Positions 1 to 7,477 of a stretch of 15,241 nucleotides of DNA are shown here, one piece after another. The number at the start of each line of letters is the position of its first letter. Position 1 is the stretch's first letter. The stretch comes from CAVPRW01 sp046727435 [NCBI: bacterium] (GTDB taxonomy: Bacteria > Tectomicrobia > Entotheonellia > J063): positions 1 to 15,241 of the forward strand of contig JBKPCR010000347.1 in assembly GCA_046727435.1 (NCBI GenBank), written 5' to 3'. The translations under genes were made by a program, and so were the position numbers. Below the pieces are notes generated by a model, which was not told where the DNA came from, searched no databases, and saw only the letters and a program-made list of their open reading frames with translations.

Positions 1-158
1 CGATTGAAACTCGCATAGTAGGCTACCACAGGAACGGCAACAGGTGCAAGGAGAAAGTCCCGCTATCGCTAGGGCGATATGGCCGTGATGCGGCCGCTGG
101 AGACACGGTCAACGGAGAGCCGAGCACCTTTTCGGCGGCCAGCTAGCCAACGTGCCTA

Positions 159-188
159 TTGACAAACAGTAGGGCCCTCGGGTATGGT
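159..188 (+). promoter_or_regulatory. Putative sigma70 promoter for the tRNA genes
   Basis: A perfect -35 hexamer TTGACA (159-164) is followed after 18 bp by TATGGT (183-188), which matches four of six -10 positions. It lies about 90 bp upstream of tRNA-Lys on the same strand and would serve both tRNA genes. The upstream 1-158 holds no gene I can recognise. Confidence 0.5.
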
Positions 189-276
189 TAGCGGTCAGCC
201 AGCGGTGGTAAGCAAGGGGCAAGTTTGGGAAGGTCGCGGCGCAGTTTGCTGGTACCGCCCTGAGATGCTTATGCAT

Positions 277-349
277 GGGCCGCTAGCTCATCAGGCAGAG
301 CACCTGCCTTTTAAGCAGGTGGTACCAGGTTCGAGTCCTGGGCGGCTCA
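277..349 (+). tRNA. tRNA-Lys (anticodon TTT)
   Basis: A full cloverleaf folds by eye. The acceptor stem is 277-283 with 342-348, including one G-T pair, and the discriminator is A349. The D stem is GCTC/GAGC, the anticodon stem 303-307 with 315-319, and the T stem CCAGG/CCTGG encloses TTCGAGT. The anticodon TTT is at 310-312. The 3' CCA is not encoded and must be added after transcription. It lies 45 bp upstream of tRNA-Glu, probably on one transcript. Confidence 0.97.
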
Positions 350-394
350 TTCCAACGCAGAGACCATCAGGCATTCACACCTCAACTCACAAAC

Positions 395-469
395 GTCCCC
401 ATCGTCTAGCCTGGTCTAGGACATCGCCCTTTCACGGCGGCAACGGGGGTTCGAATCCCCCTGGGGACG
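395..469 (+). tRNA. tRNA-Glu (anticodon TTC)
   Basis: The acceptor stem pairs 395-401 with 462-468, with discriminator G469. The anticodon loop carries TTC at 431-433, and the T arm TTCGAAT is flanked by perfect stems. CCA is not encoded. The 3' portion from position 428 is repeated downstream at 10829-10874 and, degraded, at 11852-11905. This marks the gene as the attachment site of integrated elements. The tRNA itself stays intact, as usual when an element restores the 3' end on insertion. Confidence 0.97.
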
Positions 470-473
470 CTTG
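428..473 (+). repeat. attL-like direct repeat, copy 1 (inside tRNA-Glu)
   Basis: This segment from the anticodon loop through the acceptor 3' end plus four bases matches 10829-10874 with one mismatch (436 G, A at 10837). Positions 437-473 are identical over 37 bp. It is the proximal copy of three. Confidence 0.85.
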
Positions 474-478
474 GAATT

Positions 479-676
479 TCAAGGGTTTGCGATGTGGATA
501 CCTGTCATCCGCAATAATATCATTCTCCCTTCTGCCAGGCTCCACATCATGCGCAGATAGCCCATACACTGCACGCCACTAAGGAACTCTTCACGAATCA
601 GTTCTGAACGACGATCCTCCCAGTTCAGACCATCGTCGAGGAAGTCACCCCATGCCTCGAAGGGTACACGAGCCAT
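479..676 (-). CDS. Small hypothetical protein, doubtful
   Basis: A 65-residue frame starts at the ATG at 676; a GTG at 688 would add four residues. It lies on the same strand as the tumA/tumE-like pair, with its start 49 bp beyond the end of tumE. The predicted protein is acidic at the start (segment FLDDGLNWEDRR) with a hydrophobic, methionine-rich end. I see no clear ribosome binding site and recognise no family. It could be a third gene of that operon or a chance frame beside the island end. Confidence 0.2.
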   Translation of the reverse strand: MARVPFEAWGDFLDDGLNWEDRRSELIREEFLSGVQCMGYLRMMWSLAEGRMILLRMTGIHIANP

Positions 677-724
677 GACCCGATGCACACACCTGTACTC
701 TTTTACCGGCTGTTACCAGCAATC

Positions 725-1087
725 TCATCCAACACCGTAAAGGTGCTCATCGGTTGACCCGGTCGTCACCTGACCTGTTGCTCCGTCATGTATGTGATCG
801 GGGAATCCAGGGAGATCAGGAAAATGCGGCGTGTTATCCCAACGCTTGATCAGATGATTGTTGGCATCGGCCCAATGATAGCTGTAGGTGATCACAACGA
901 TCTCACCAGGGGGGGAGCGTTGCATATATTCGGAAAACTCAAGCTGGCTGCCATCGGCCAGCTCGAGCCGGGCGCGAAGATGTCCATCTACCCACGTCGA
1001 GCGCTCGCGTATCACTTGGAAGCGGGTGACCATCGGATCGGTGACGAAGCGCTCCTTCATCGCGTTCAAATAGGCCTCAATGGTCAC
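725..1087 (-). CDS. TumE-like toxin (DUF6516 family)
   Basis: This 120-residue protein carries the pattern typical of the TumE/DUF6516 toxin family: an early acidic and aromatic helix, then LEFSEY near residues 49-54, a SYHW segment near 69-72, RWDN near 82-85, and a histidine-rich end (HFPDLP, HIHDG). It would be the toxin of a two-gene toxin-antitoxin module; the molecular target is not evident from the sequence. It starts at GTG 1087-1085, and the last base of the upstream stop lies inside a GTGA overlap, so translation is probably coupled to the gene before it. I see no strong separate ribosome binding site. The family call rests on remembered motif patterns. Confidence 0.75.
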   Translation of the reverse strand: MTIEAYLNAMKERFVTDPMVTRFQVIRERSTWVDGHLRARLELADGSQLEFSEYMQRSPPGEIVVITYSYHWADANNHLIKRWDNTPHFPDLPGFPDHIHDGATGQVTTGSTDEHLYGVG

Positions 1088-1410
1088 CCTGACGCTTCAC
1101 CGGTGAGGAGGCGCAGCCGCTTCGCGAGATTTTCAGCCATTTGGACTAGGGAAGCCCATTCCACATAATCCATATCATCGCTGGTTTGTCCGGCCTGAAA
1201 TTGCTGATAGAATTCAGACGACGACAGATGATATTTCTGCTCAAACTCGGCCAGATCGGCCTGTAATTGGCTTAACTGGGCTTGGCACTGTTCGGCTTCA
1301 TGGCGCAGGAGCTTTTCCAGGGTGCGATCCATCAGGTCACTGACTTGCCCTTGCTGGTACAGCTCAGCTAGGGCATGTAAGCGCCGGGCGGTCAACGTGT
1401 TCGCGTTCAC
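1084..1410 (-). CDS. TumA-like antitoxin partner
   Basis: This 108-residue protein is rich in Glu, Gln and Leu and is predicted mostly helical, with a probable coiled coil around residues 25-65. The GTG start at 1410 is supported by AGGAGAG (1417-1423 on the plus strand) with a 6-nt gap. It precedes the TumE-like gene with a 4-base overlap, the usual antitoxin-first order. No DNA-binding motif is obvious, so autoregulation cannot be claimed. The role is inferred from partner and operon layout rather than from a strong family signature of its own. Confidence 0.65.
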   Translation of the reverse strand: MNANTLTARRLHALAELYQQGQVSDLMDRTLEKLLRHEAEQCQAQLSQLQADLAEFEQKYHLSSSEFYQQFQAGQTSDDMDYVEWASLVQMAENLAKRLRLLTGEASG

Positions 1411-1481
1411 AGTTCACTCTCCTGTGTTCCATTGTGGGTCTCGAAAATATGCTTGTGGTCTGCAAATATTACATCTCGGCA

Positions 1482-2609
1482 TCACGCGGCGTTCTCTTCC
1501 AGCCCGTATTCATGGTGGAGCCCACCGAGGATCGGACATGTCACCACTCGCAGATGCTCCGGAATGCGGTGCCGGTGTGCTTGCAGCGGCACTGGCAACC
1601 ATGGAGGTGGTTGCGGGATGTCTGGCCCCAAGGCCAGGTGCGGGCGACCTGCATTGTAGTGTGGCACCCACTCGTTCAAGAAATACCACAGGTGGTGCTA
1701 GGTGAGAGGGATCAGAAAGTCCAGGCATTCCCGCCGGAGCGTGCCCAGGAGCCGTTCGCAGATGGCGTTGGCTTGGGGACTCCGCACCGGGGTTTTGAGG
1801 ACCCTCAGCCCCAGGTGGCGTATGCTCTGAGCGGGCTCCTGGGAGAAGATCGCATCCCGGTCATGGATCAAGAAGCGGTAGGCGTGGTCAGCCGGAATCG
1901 CTTCACGCAGTTGCTGGATCGTCCATTGGGCGGTGGGATGTGCGGTCAGGTTGGCATGGAGGAGGCGGCGGGTCGCATGGTCGATGATCACAAACACATA
2001 GAGCATGCGAAAGGTCGCTGTCACCACGACGCAGAAGTCGCATGCGACGATCGCCTGGGCATGGTTGCGCACAAAGGTCAGCCAGCGTTGAGACGAGACG
2101 CGGCGAGACCCACCGCGGTCTAGCTGCTTCGGCAGGTACTTGCGCACCGTGCGCGGCGACACGCGCAGGCCCAGCTTGAGCACCAGTTCGTTGGCGATGC
2201 GCTCCTCACCCCACGATGGGTTGTCCCAAGCCATGCAGCGGATGAGTGCTTGCAGGTCCACAGGGATCGGTGGGCGTCCGGACCTGGATTTCCACCGCCA
2301 GAACATCCGGAACCCCTGGCGATGCCAACGGATCAATGTCGCCGGCTGCACGATGACGATGGCCTGGCGCCAGTTGAACTAGCGAGCGAGCCAGATCAGG
2401 GCCATTCGAGTCGCATGCGTGGTACGACGTGGCTTGATCTGGCGTTCCTGGTACAAGGCCAGTTGTTTGCGCAGAAAAAGGTTCTCCGCCACGAGCGCAG
2501 GACTGAGGCGCAGGCACAGGCGCAGGAAGCGCTACGCATCCATGAGGAGCATCAGCAGCGTGCATGCGAGTGGTCCAACGTTGCGGAGCAGGCTCGGGTA
2601 TCGAGTCAT
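1482..2609 (-). pseudogene. DDE integrase-core transposase with three in-frame TAG codons
   Basis: A single reading frame of 375 codons runs from ATG 2609 to TGA 1482-1484 with no frameshift. It is interrupted only by TAG at codon 26 (2532-2534), codon 77 (2379-2381) and codon 304 (1698-1700). Family landmarks run through all segments: AENLFLRKQLALYQER, LIRWHRQGFRMFWRWKSR, a helix-turn-helix region (SWGEERIANEL), ACDF, HDRDAIF, then SPQANAICERLLGTLRREC and HYNAGRPHLALGP. The aspartates of ACDF and HDRD and the glutamate of ICER form the DDE triad, with about 34 residues between the last two. It resembles the long integrase-type transposases annotated near IS3/IS481. I found no convincing terminal inverted repeats. 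It is probably inactive unless amber codons are suppressed. Confidence 0.85.
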
Positions 2610-2760
2610 GGCGAAGGCGTCCCTCTGAGACGCAAGTTATGGTCCCTGTCTATTATCGCTGCTGAAAGATGCGACGCCCAGAGCGTAAGGATGGAATTTT
2701 TGCGGAGCACAGGGGCGGTTCACCATTGCAGGCGATCTGCTATATGGCTGGCCTGAGCTG

Positions 2761-3558
2761 TCACCCTAGGAATCCAGTCATGGCGAGAAAGCGCGTCATC
2801 ATCAGGGCGCCGACCATCATCAAGAGGACGGCTACGTAGAGCTGTAGGGTGCGTGCGTTTAAGCGCTGCGCGATCATCGGACCGACTTGCCCCCCCAGGA
2901 TCACGCCGGGGGCGGCAAACGCCATCGCTCTGAGCAGCATTGTGTACTGTTCCACGAGTGCAGCCATGAATGGTCCGTTCATACGCGCCAGGGCCGCCGC
3001 TAGGCTTGTCACGAAGATGATCAGCACTGCTGCACCCACCGCGTCGGCTGGCCGGCCGAGCTTGCGATCGGTCAGCATACGAGGGAGCATGAGCTCCCCA
3101 AGCCCGACGGTGATTAACCCCAGCAAGACTCCTCCAGCGATGGCAATTCCCCAAGTCCGCCTTGCGCGCAGCCGGTGTGACGTCTCCGGCTGGTGCCACT
3201 GCTGGACGAGCATTCGGGCGCCATAGCCGCAGACGAACACCCCGAATAGCAAAATCACCCAGGAAACGTTCAGCGCTGGGGAGAGATATGCCCCGATTAC
3301 CGCCGCGGGTACAGTGAAAGGCAGGTATTGGACGAGGAAGCCGCGATGGATAGTGCCCTCGCGCAGATTGCGCACCACTCCGCTGCCATAGCCGCAGAGC
3401 ATCGTGGTCAACGTCATCCAAAAGGCGACCGGGGCGTCGAACTGCGTCCATAGCAGATACACCGGCACCCAGAAATTACCCGCGGAGATCCCACTGGACA
3501 TGGCCAGAAAGGCGATGCTCACGCCGACCGGCAGCAGAAACCAATAGTCAACGCTCAT
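2761..3558 (-). CDS. TauE/SafE (TSUP) family membrane permease
   Basis: This 265-residue polytopic membrane protein has about eight hydrophobic segments arranged as two halves. It begins with the FLAMSSGISAGNFWVP segment typical of the TSUP family, whose members export or import small organosulfur or sulfite-type anions across the inner membrane. The second half begins around LLGLITVGLGELMLP, the internal repeat of the same motif. Length is normal for the family. The ATG at 3558 has only a weak upstream GGCAAC. It is one of the few uninterrupted genes of the island, and no neighbour indicates its substrate. Confidence 0.85.
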   Translation of the reverse strand: MSVDYWFLLPVGVSIAFLAMSSGISAGNFWVPVYLLWTQFDAPVAFWMTLTTMLCGYGSGVVRNLREGTIHRGFLVQYLPFTVPAAVIGAYLSPALNVSWVILLFGVFVCGYGARMLVQQWHQPETSHRLRARRTWGIAIAGGVLLGLITVGLGELMLPRMLTDRKLGRPADAVGAAVLIIFVTSLAAALARMNGPFMAALVEQYTMLLRAMAFAAPGVILGGQVGPMIAQRLNARTLQLYVAVLLMMVGALMMTRFLAMTGFLG

Positions 3559-3597
3559 ATGTGATAGTTGCCAGACTCAAGACGCCGCAGGCAACGG

Positions 3598-4140
3598 TTA
3601 CAGGCCAAGAGGGGTGTAATGCCTTGCCTCGACGGCGGTCAACGCTCGATGACGAATTCCTCCTGGAATGCGAGGAATCAGACGACTTCCGACCTCCAAC
3701 GCCTTATCGAGGATAACGGCGGTCAGGCTCCAGGCCTCGGTGGTGGCGATCGACGTCTCGAAGCCCTGCTTGTAGCCGGCTTCCGCGAGCAGATTTTTGG
3801 CCTTGTCCGGGTCCTATGGGTAAAGCCGCGCCGCCTGGTCCGGCGTCAGGGGAAATTGGCCGCCAATCGCCCCTGGTACCCAAGCCACGCGGCGTCCCTG
3901 ATCGAAATACAGGGTGCTGTTGATGGCGTCGCGGTCGATCGCCAGGCTGCTGGCCTGCCGCACCTTCGGATGGCTCAGGGAGCTTTTGCGCGTGTTGATC
4001 TGCAGGGCCAACAAGTTGCCGATGTAGAAGGGCTCGATGTGGATGCTCGGGTCGGCCTTCCTCGTCTGTTCGGCGTCGGCATGCTTGATGCTCTCGGAGG
4101 GAAACGGCCCCATCCCTATGGGGAGCGGCGCGAGGTCAAG
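3598..4140 (-). pseudogene. Remnant of an ABC-transporter solute-binding protein (family 5 type)
   Basis: The minus-strand frame around 3814-4113 holds the family 5 peptide/nickel-type binding-protein segment NLLALQINTRKSSLSHPKVR, followed by SLAIDRDAIN and FPLTPDQAARLYP. An in-frame TAG at 3814-3816 stands where the family has tyrosine or another residue before DPDKAK. The frame then continues with AKNLLAEAGYKQGFETSIAT and reaches a stop at 3598. Only about 170 residues of an expected 500 or more remain, with no signal peptide and no permease or ATPase genes beside it. It is a fragment with no expected function. Confidence 0.7.
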
Positions 4141-4640
4141 GGTTATTGCGGCGATCTTCGGAGAGGATGATCCACCACCAGTAGGTTATGAACTGGTTGA
4201 GCAGCGACATGTGCAGTTCGCGTATGGCGATGTTTACCACGTGGCACTCGCGCAACTCGACCCTGCTGATGGGCGCCCACATAGCCTTGAGCGACAGGGC
4301 AGAGTCCGACGCAATCATGCGCCCGATAGCGGTTTTGACATCTACGATGACGACCTCGCGCCCTGTCGAGCATGGTAACGAAAGCATCTCGAAGGTAGAG
4401 CTTGCAGGTACCTGCATGTTAAAATCGGCGAAAAACGAGGGCGATTCTACGCCGCTTGGCGGCTTTGTCAAGAGCATGCGGAAGAGATGTCCTTACCGGT
4501 GGGTTCGCAGCCAGCGCTCGTGCATACCTCTTTAGTGGGCATAATTCAGCCGTCGGGAATTTTTTTCGTCCGCTCCACGTATTAACCAGTGCCAGTCCGA
4601 GGAGCAGGCCAAGACCAGCAGTATAGGGTTTCCATTCAAG
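4141..4640. other. About 500 bp without a recognisable gene
   Basis: The longest frame is on the minus strand (4136-4477, 113 residues, containing the segment VNIAIRELHMSLLNQF). I cannot assign it to a family, and it ends within the solute-binding-protein remnant. The stretch probably contains further pseudogene debris. I see no RNA gene or repeat in it. Confidence 0.4.
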
Positions 4641-4664
4641 CTAGGAACGGAAGGAATCGTCACC

Positions 4665-5330
4665 ATGCAACGTCGAATACGGTGGCAGCCAGACAAGACC
4701 CCTCTGCGCTCAGGCACAAGGGTGCTCACCTCACTTTTGGTGCTCAGAATGCTCATACCCACTTTGGTCATGGCGGAGGTGCGGATTGATCCCGTCGAGA
4801 TCGTCACCCTGCTACCTAAAGACGTCATCCCAGCGATTCTCGACCCGAAGCCGTTACTCGTGCCGGCGAGCGAGGCCAAAGGGGTACGGGATGCCGACCA
4901 GGTGCTCGGGGCGACGATCGGCAGCGAGAGTCGGGCCTACCCAATTCCCTTTCTGAGCTGGCATGAGATCATCAACGACACCGTCGGGGGAGTCCCCGTC
5001 GCCGTCACCTGGTAACCGCTGTGCTATACGGGCATCGTGTATGCCCGGGAGATGAATGGACAGGTCTATTCGTTCGGCGTCTCAGGGAAGCTTTGGGCCA
5101 ACGGGCTGATCATGTACGATCATCAAACCGACAGCCTGTGGAGCCACGTGGCCGGCCAGGCCATCACGGGGCTCATGCAAGGGACGGAGTTGCGCATGCT
5201 GCCGGCGACGTGCACCGACTGGGGCACCTGGAAGGGGCTGCACCCGCAAACGTTGGTGCTCGACCCATTGAAAAGTTCGCATCGGCGCGATTACAGCGTC
5301 GATCCCTACGAGGGTTATTACTCCTCCCAT
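4665..5330 (+). pseudogene. DUF3179 protein, C-terminally truncated, TAA at a cysteine position
   Basis: ATG 4665 is preceded by GGAAGGAA with about 9 nt spacing. Residues 1-38 form a basic then hydrophobic signal peptide ending LVMA, so the product would be exported. The DUF3179 body follows (AYPIPFLSWHEIINDTVGG, then PVAVTW, PLCYTGIVYAR, VSGKLWANGLIMYD, TDSLWSHVAGQAITG, HPQTLVL). The family motif TWCPLC reads TW-stop-PLC here: codon 117 (5013-5015) is TAA. The frame continues cleanly past it to about 5330 and then stops resembling the family, roughly 100 residues short, at a junction with cytochrome P460 sequence. A hairpin at 5029-5047 resembles the SECIS elements of the downstream genes, so I infer an ancestral TGA selenocysteine codon. 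Confidence 0.8.
5029..5047 (+). promoter_or_regulatory. SECIS-like hairpin, apparently fossil
   Basis: A perfect 7-bp stem, CGGGCAT with ATGCCCG, encloses the loop CGTGT. The loop G at position 2 lies 22 nt after the TAA at 5013-5015. Loop pattern and spacing match the elements at 6462-6486 and 9234-9254. With TAA in place of TGA it cannot now direct selenocysteine insertion. Confidence 0.5.
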
Positions 5331-5332
5331 AG

Positions 5333-5488
5333 GAGCTGCGCAACGCCGAGTGGGAATATGCGCGGTTCACGCCCGAGGGTCAGCGTCATTCGAACGCCGA
5401 TACGACGCCATGTTTTCAATGCCATAAGCCTCTCAGTCGTCAGGATTTCGTCTTTACACAGTCCCAACTCCTCACGGCCCCCAGATGA
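5333..5488 (+). pseudogene. C-terminal fragment of a c-type cytochrome P460
   Basis: The frame from 5333 to the TGA at 5486-5488 encodes 51 residues with the typical P460 ending: WEYARFTPEG, then the c-type heme motif CFQCH and KPLSRQDFVFT. Cytochrome P460 is a periplasmic heme enzyme that oxidises hydroxylamine or NO. The N-terminal two thirds, including the signal peptide, are missing. The fragment abuts the truncated DUF3179 gene in a different frame (stop TAG at 5330-5332 just before it), which suggests that a deletion joined two genes. It is not expected to be functional. Confidence 0.8.
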
Positions 5489-5689
5489 TGGTTCCTGCTT
5501 ACCCTTGGCGTGACGCCTTCCGCAGGAGTGGTCTTATGGGAGTCCTGTATAGGGCATCCGATTGCCGATCCCTGCTGGTCGGGGTCGGTATGTATATGCA
5601 CGCCGAGACACGCACATCTCTTCAATCGTAGGGAGCGTCTGGACAGCCGGACCCGCTCTTCTGAGCCCAAGCCACAACTCCGACGACAC

Positions 5690-5932
5690 GGCATAGAATA
5701 CGCCGTATTCGTTGGGATGTCTGCCACGCTCTGTATGCAATCTTTGGCTCGGACTGGTACAGAGCATGGCTACCATGTGACTGCGATCAAGGATGCCACG
5801 GCAGCGGCTGGTGGAATGGAGCCCTAGGAGGCAGTGATAAAGTTTGATTATCCCCTTATTGCTCACGCCGTCCTGACGGTAGACGAATTCTCTGAAGCGT
5901 TCGATAAGCGTCAGGCAAGCTTGTCAGCATAA
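5690..5932 (+). pseudogene. C-terminal fragment of an isochorismatase-family cysteine hydrolase
   Basis: The segment GIEYAVFVGMSATLCMQS contains the conserved cysteine of the isochorismatase-like hydrolases. It is followed by RTGTEHGYHVTAIKDATAA and, after an in-frame TAG at 5825-5827, by FDYPLIAHAVLTVDEF up to the TAA at 5930-5932. The N-terminal half with the catalytic aspartate is not recognisable upstream. The frame is open from 5510, but 5510-5689 does not resemble the family. It is a truncated and interrupted relic. Confidence 0.7.
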
Positions 5933-6235
5933 GATAGCCTCACTCAAGTTGCAACCACCAGGCAATTGAGGCTAGTAATCCCTCAGTCTCAGGTGGGACC
6001 AGTGGAGCAGAGCAGCTAAAATATCCTTCGAGTGGGAGACATTTTCCCGCCCGCCAGTCAAGTTGACAATGTCAATCCACGAGTTACGAAGGGAGTAGGG
6101 AGGGCACGAGCTGGCATGTGTCGCGATCCCTTGAAAAAAACCTTGCGAGCGCATACATCGGGGAGCAAGATTATATCGCATCTCCCGATTGTTTTGCTTT
6201 GGCGATCACGATCATGCCATGCAGGAGCGTAACTG
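5933..6235. other. Intergenic region upstream of the tandem OsmC gene
   Basis: No gene is seen. A perfect inverted repeat, TTGACA-A-TGTCAA, lies at 6063-6075 and could be an operator or a -35 element, but no good -10 follows it. A weaker promoter candidate is TTGAAA (6131-6136), 17 bp, TACATC (6154-6159). AGGAG at 6223-6227 is the ribosome binding site of the next gene. Confidence 0.35.
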
Positions 6236-7267
6236 ATGAGTGAAGCCGAGATGGCAGGTGGAGTGGTGAGGGAGCCACTCCAGAGGAGCATTATCGCCAG
6301 GCCGGTCGCAGGTGGTGCGGTCCACACCATCATCGGCCCGGAGCCGGCGCAGCGGGGACCATGGTCCTTCATTACGGATACGTCACACCCTACTCAGGAC
6401 ATGGTGGGCCCACCAGCCACGTACCTCGCGATCGCGGCATGGGCCGCCTGAACGGTGGTCACCGTGGTGGGCGTCGCCCACCGTGGCCAGATCCCCCTTC
6501 AGGACATCCAAGTAGACTTCCAGGTCGAGGCTGTCGTCCGGCCCGACGCGAGAGGGTTTGGGGTCAGGAAAACGATCGCCTTGAAAGGGTCCCTCTCGGA
6601 AACGGAGCAACTCCGCCTCCGCCGCGCCGCCGAGTACTGCCCGGTGGGCCAACTCTTCACCAAGGGTGCCCTGGCCATCGCGGATCAGGTGGCATGCAGC
6701 GCCCAGAGCGCTGCGCCCGAGGCGGCGGTATCGGCAGCCCAGGTGCTTCAGCCGCCGCTGGACACCTTCCCCACTTGTCCACCGGGTGCCGTCCACGGCC
6801 ACTATCTGGTCGATACCCAGGAGTACGCCGACAGCGGCGTGCTGCAACACGAGGGCGAGGTCAAGCTCTACCTGACCTGTGAAAACCTCACCAGGCCGGG
6901 GCGGTGGACCCTCCTGGCGGGACATAGCTCGGCGGGCTGGATGCCTCCGCCTGTGCCCTTGGCCTATGCGGCCCTGGCGGCGTCGACGGTGACCACGTTG
7001 CGGCAGTTCGTCTCCAGAGACGCGTGGCCTTCGGCAGGGTTCCACGTCGAGATTATCCCGCAAGGCGCGGGCGACAGGCATCAATCACAGAGTGCCGCTG
7101 CGGCTGGGGCCATCAACACTCGGCGTGTCGTGCGCACGATCGTGCTGCACGGCACCCCAGGTGTCTCGCCCGTCCAGGCCATCGAGGCTGCCCTGCAGCA
7201 CGACCCACTCGCGCTGAGTTTCCGAAGCGGGGGTGTGCTGCTCGGCGAGCAGATCATGGTGACGTAA
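6236..7267 (+). CDS. Tandem OsmC-family protein, probable selenoprotein (TGA at codon 72)
   Basis: ATG 6236 follows AGGAG with 8 nt spacing. If the TGA at 6449-6451 is read through, the frame gives 343 residues. OsmC/Ohr proteins reduce organic hydroperoxides or act as thiol-redox proteins in the cytoplasm, using two cysteines. In the first domain the segment AIAAWAA-TGA-TVVTVVGVA aligns with the family's catalytic GSCTVVTV, so TGA replaces the peroxidatic cysteine. The resolving cysteine is kept at 135 (EYCPVGQ), 63 residues on, as in Ohr. A second OsmC-like domain (about 180-343) has Ser250 in AASTVTTL and no resolving cysteine, so it is probably structural. A SECIS-like hairpin follows the TGA. 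The alternative, a chance nonsense mutation, would have to hit this exact codon. Sequence beyond the TGA shows no other damage. Confidence 0.82.
6462..6486 (+). promoter_or_regulatory. Putative bacterial SECIS element of the tandem OsmC gene
   Basis: GGTGGGC (6466-6472) pairs perfectly with GCCCACC (6476-6482) around GTC. The stem extends outward by four pairs, two of them wobble, to 6462 and 6486. Opening the top pair gives the 5-nt loop CGTCG with G at position 2. That G is 22 nt after the TGA, inside the range usual for bacterial SECIS elements. Confidence 0.65.
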
Positions 7268-7477
7268 CGCAAGACCACCCAGATGCCATCGAATTGAGTG
7301 GCAGCGGGTGTGGGTATGTACCGTTATCATGCGGATGATCGCTCAGCCGTGAAAAAGGATACCATACCTTTCTTCCAGCATCATGGAAGGGAGGGAACAT
7401 GGGACCCCACCAACTGTTCGGCGCACGTTTGCTCCTCAGCGGGCGCTGCCCTGTCGGTGTGCACGCATGCTCATCGC

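Noticed and set aside
1-12. First bases resemble the GATTGAAAC end common to CRISPR repeats
   Set aside because: Only one partial occurrence at the window edge, no second repeat in the following sequence.
1698-2351. Treating the transposase as a 217-residue complete gene
   Set aside because: The same frame continues on both sides of TAG codons with family sequence, so this is only the middle segment.
2720-3451. 243-residue frame overlapping the TauE/SafE gene on the same strand
   Set aside because: Low-complexity composition with many Arg, Ala and Pro; the overlapping frame encodes the recognisable permease.
1482-5827. Amber (TAG) recoding in the host
   Set aside because: The epimerase (14271), the peroxiredoxin-like gene (9751) and the integrase remnant end normally at TAG; in GC-rich DNA many common codons are one change from TAG.
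6383-7084. 233-residue minus-strand frame opposite the tandem OsmC gene
   Set aside because: It is arginine- and glycine-rich with no family resemblance; the opposite strand has clear OsmC motifs and a ribosome binding site.
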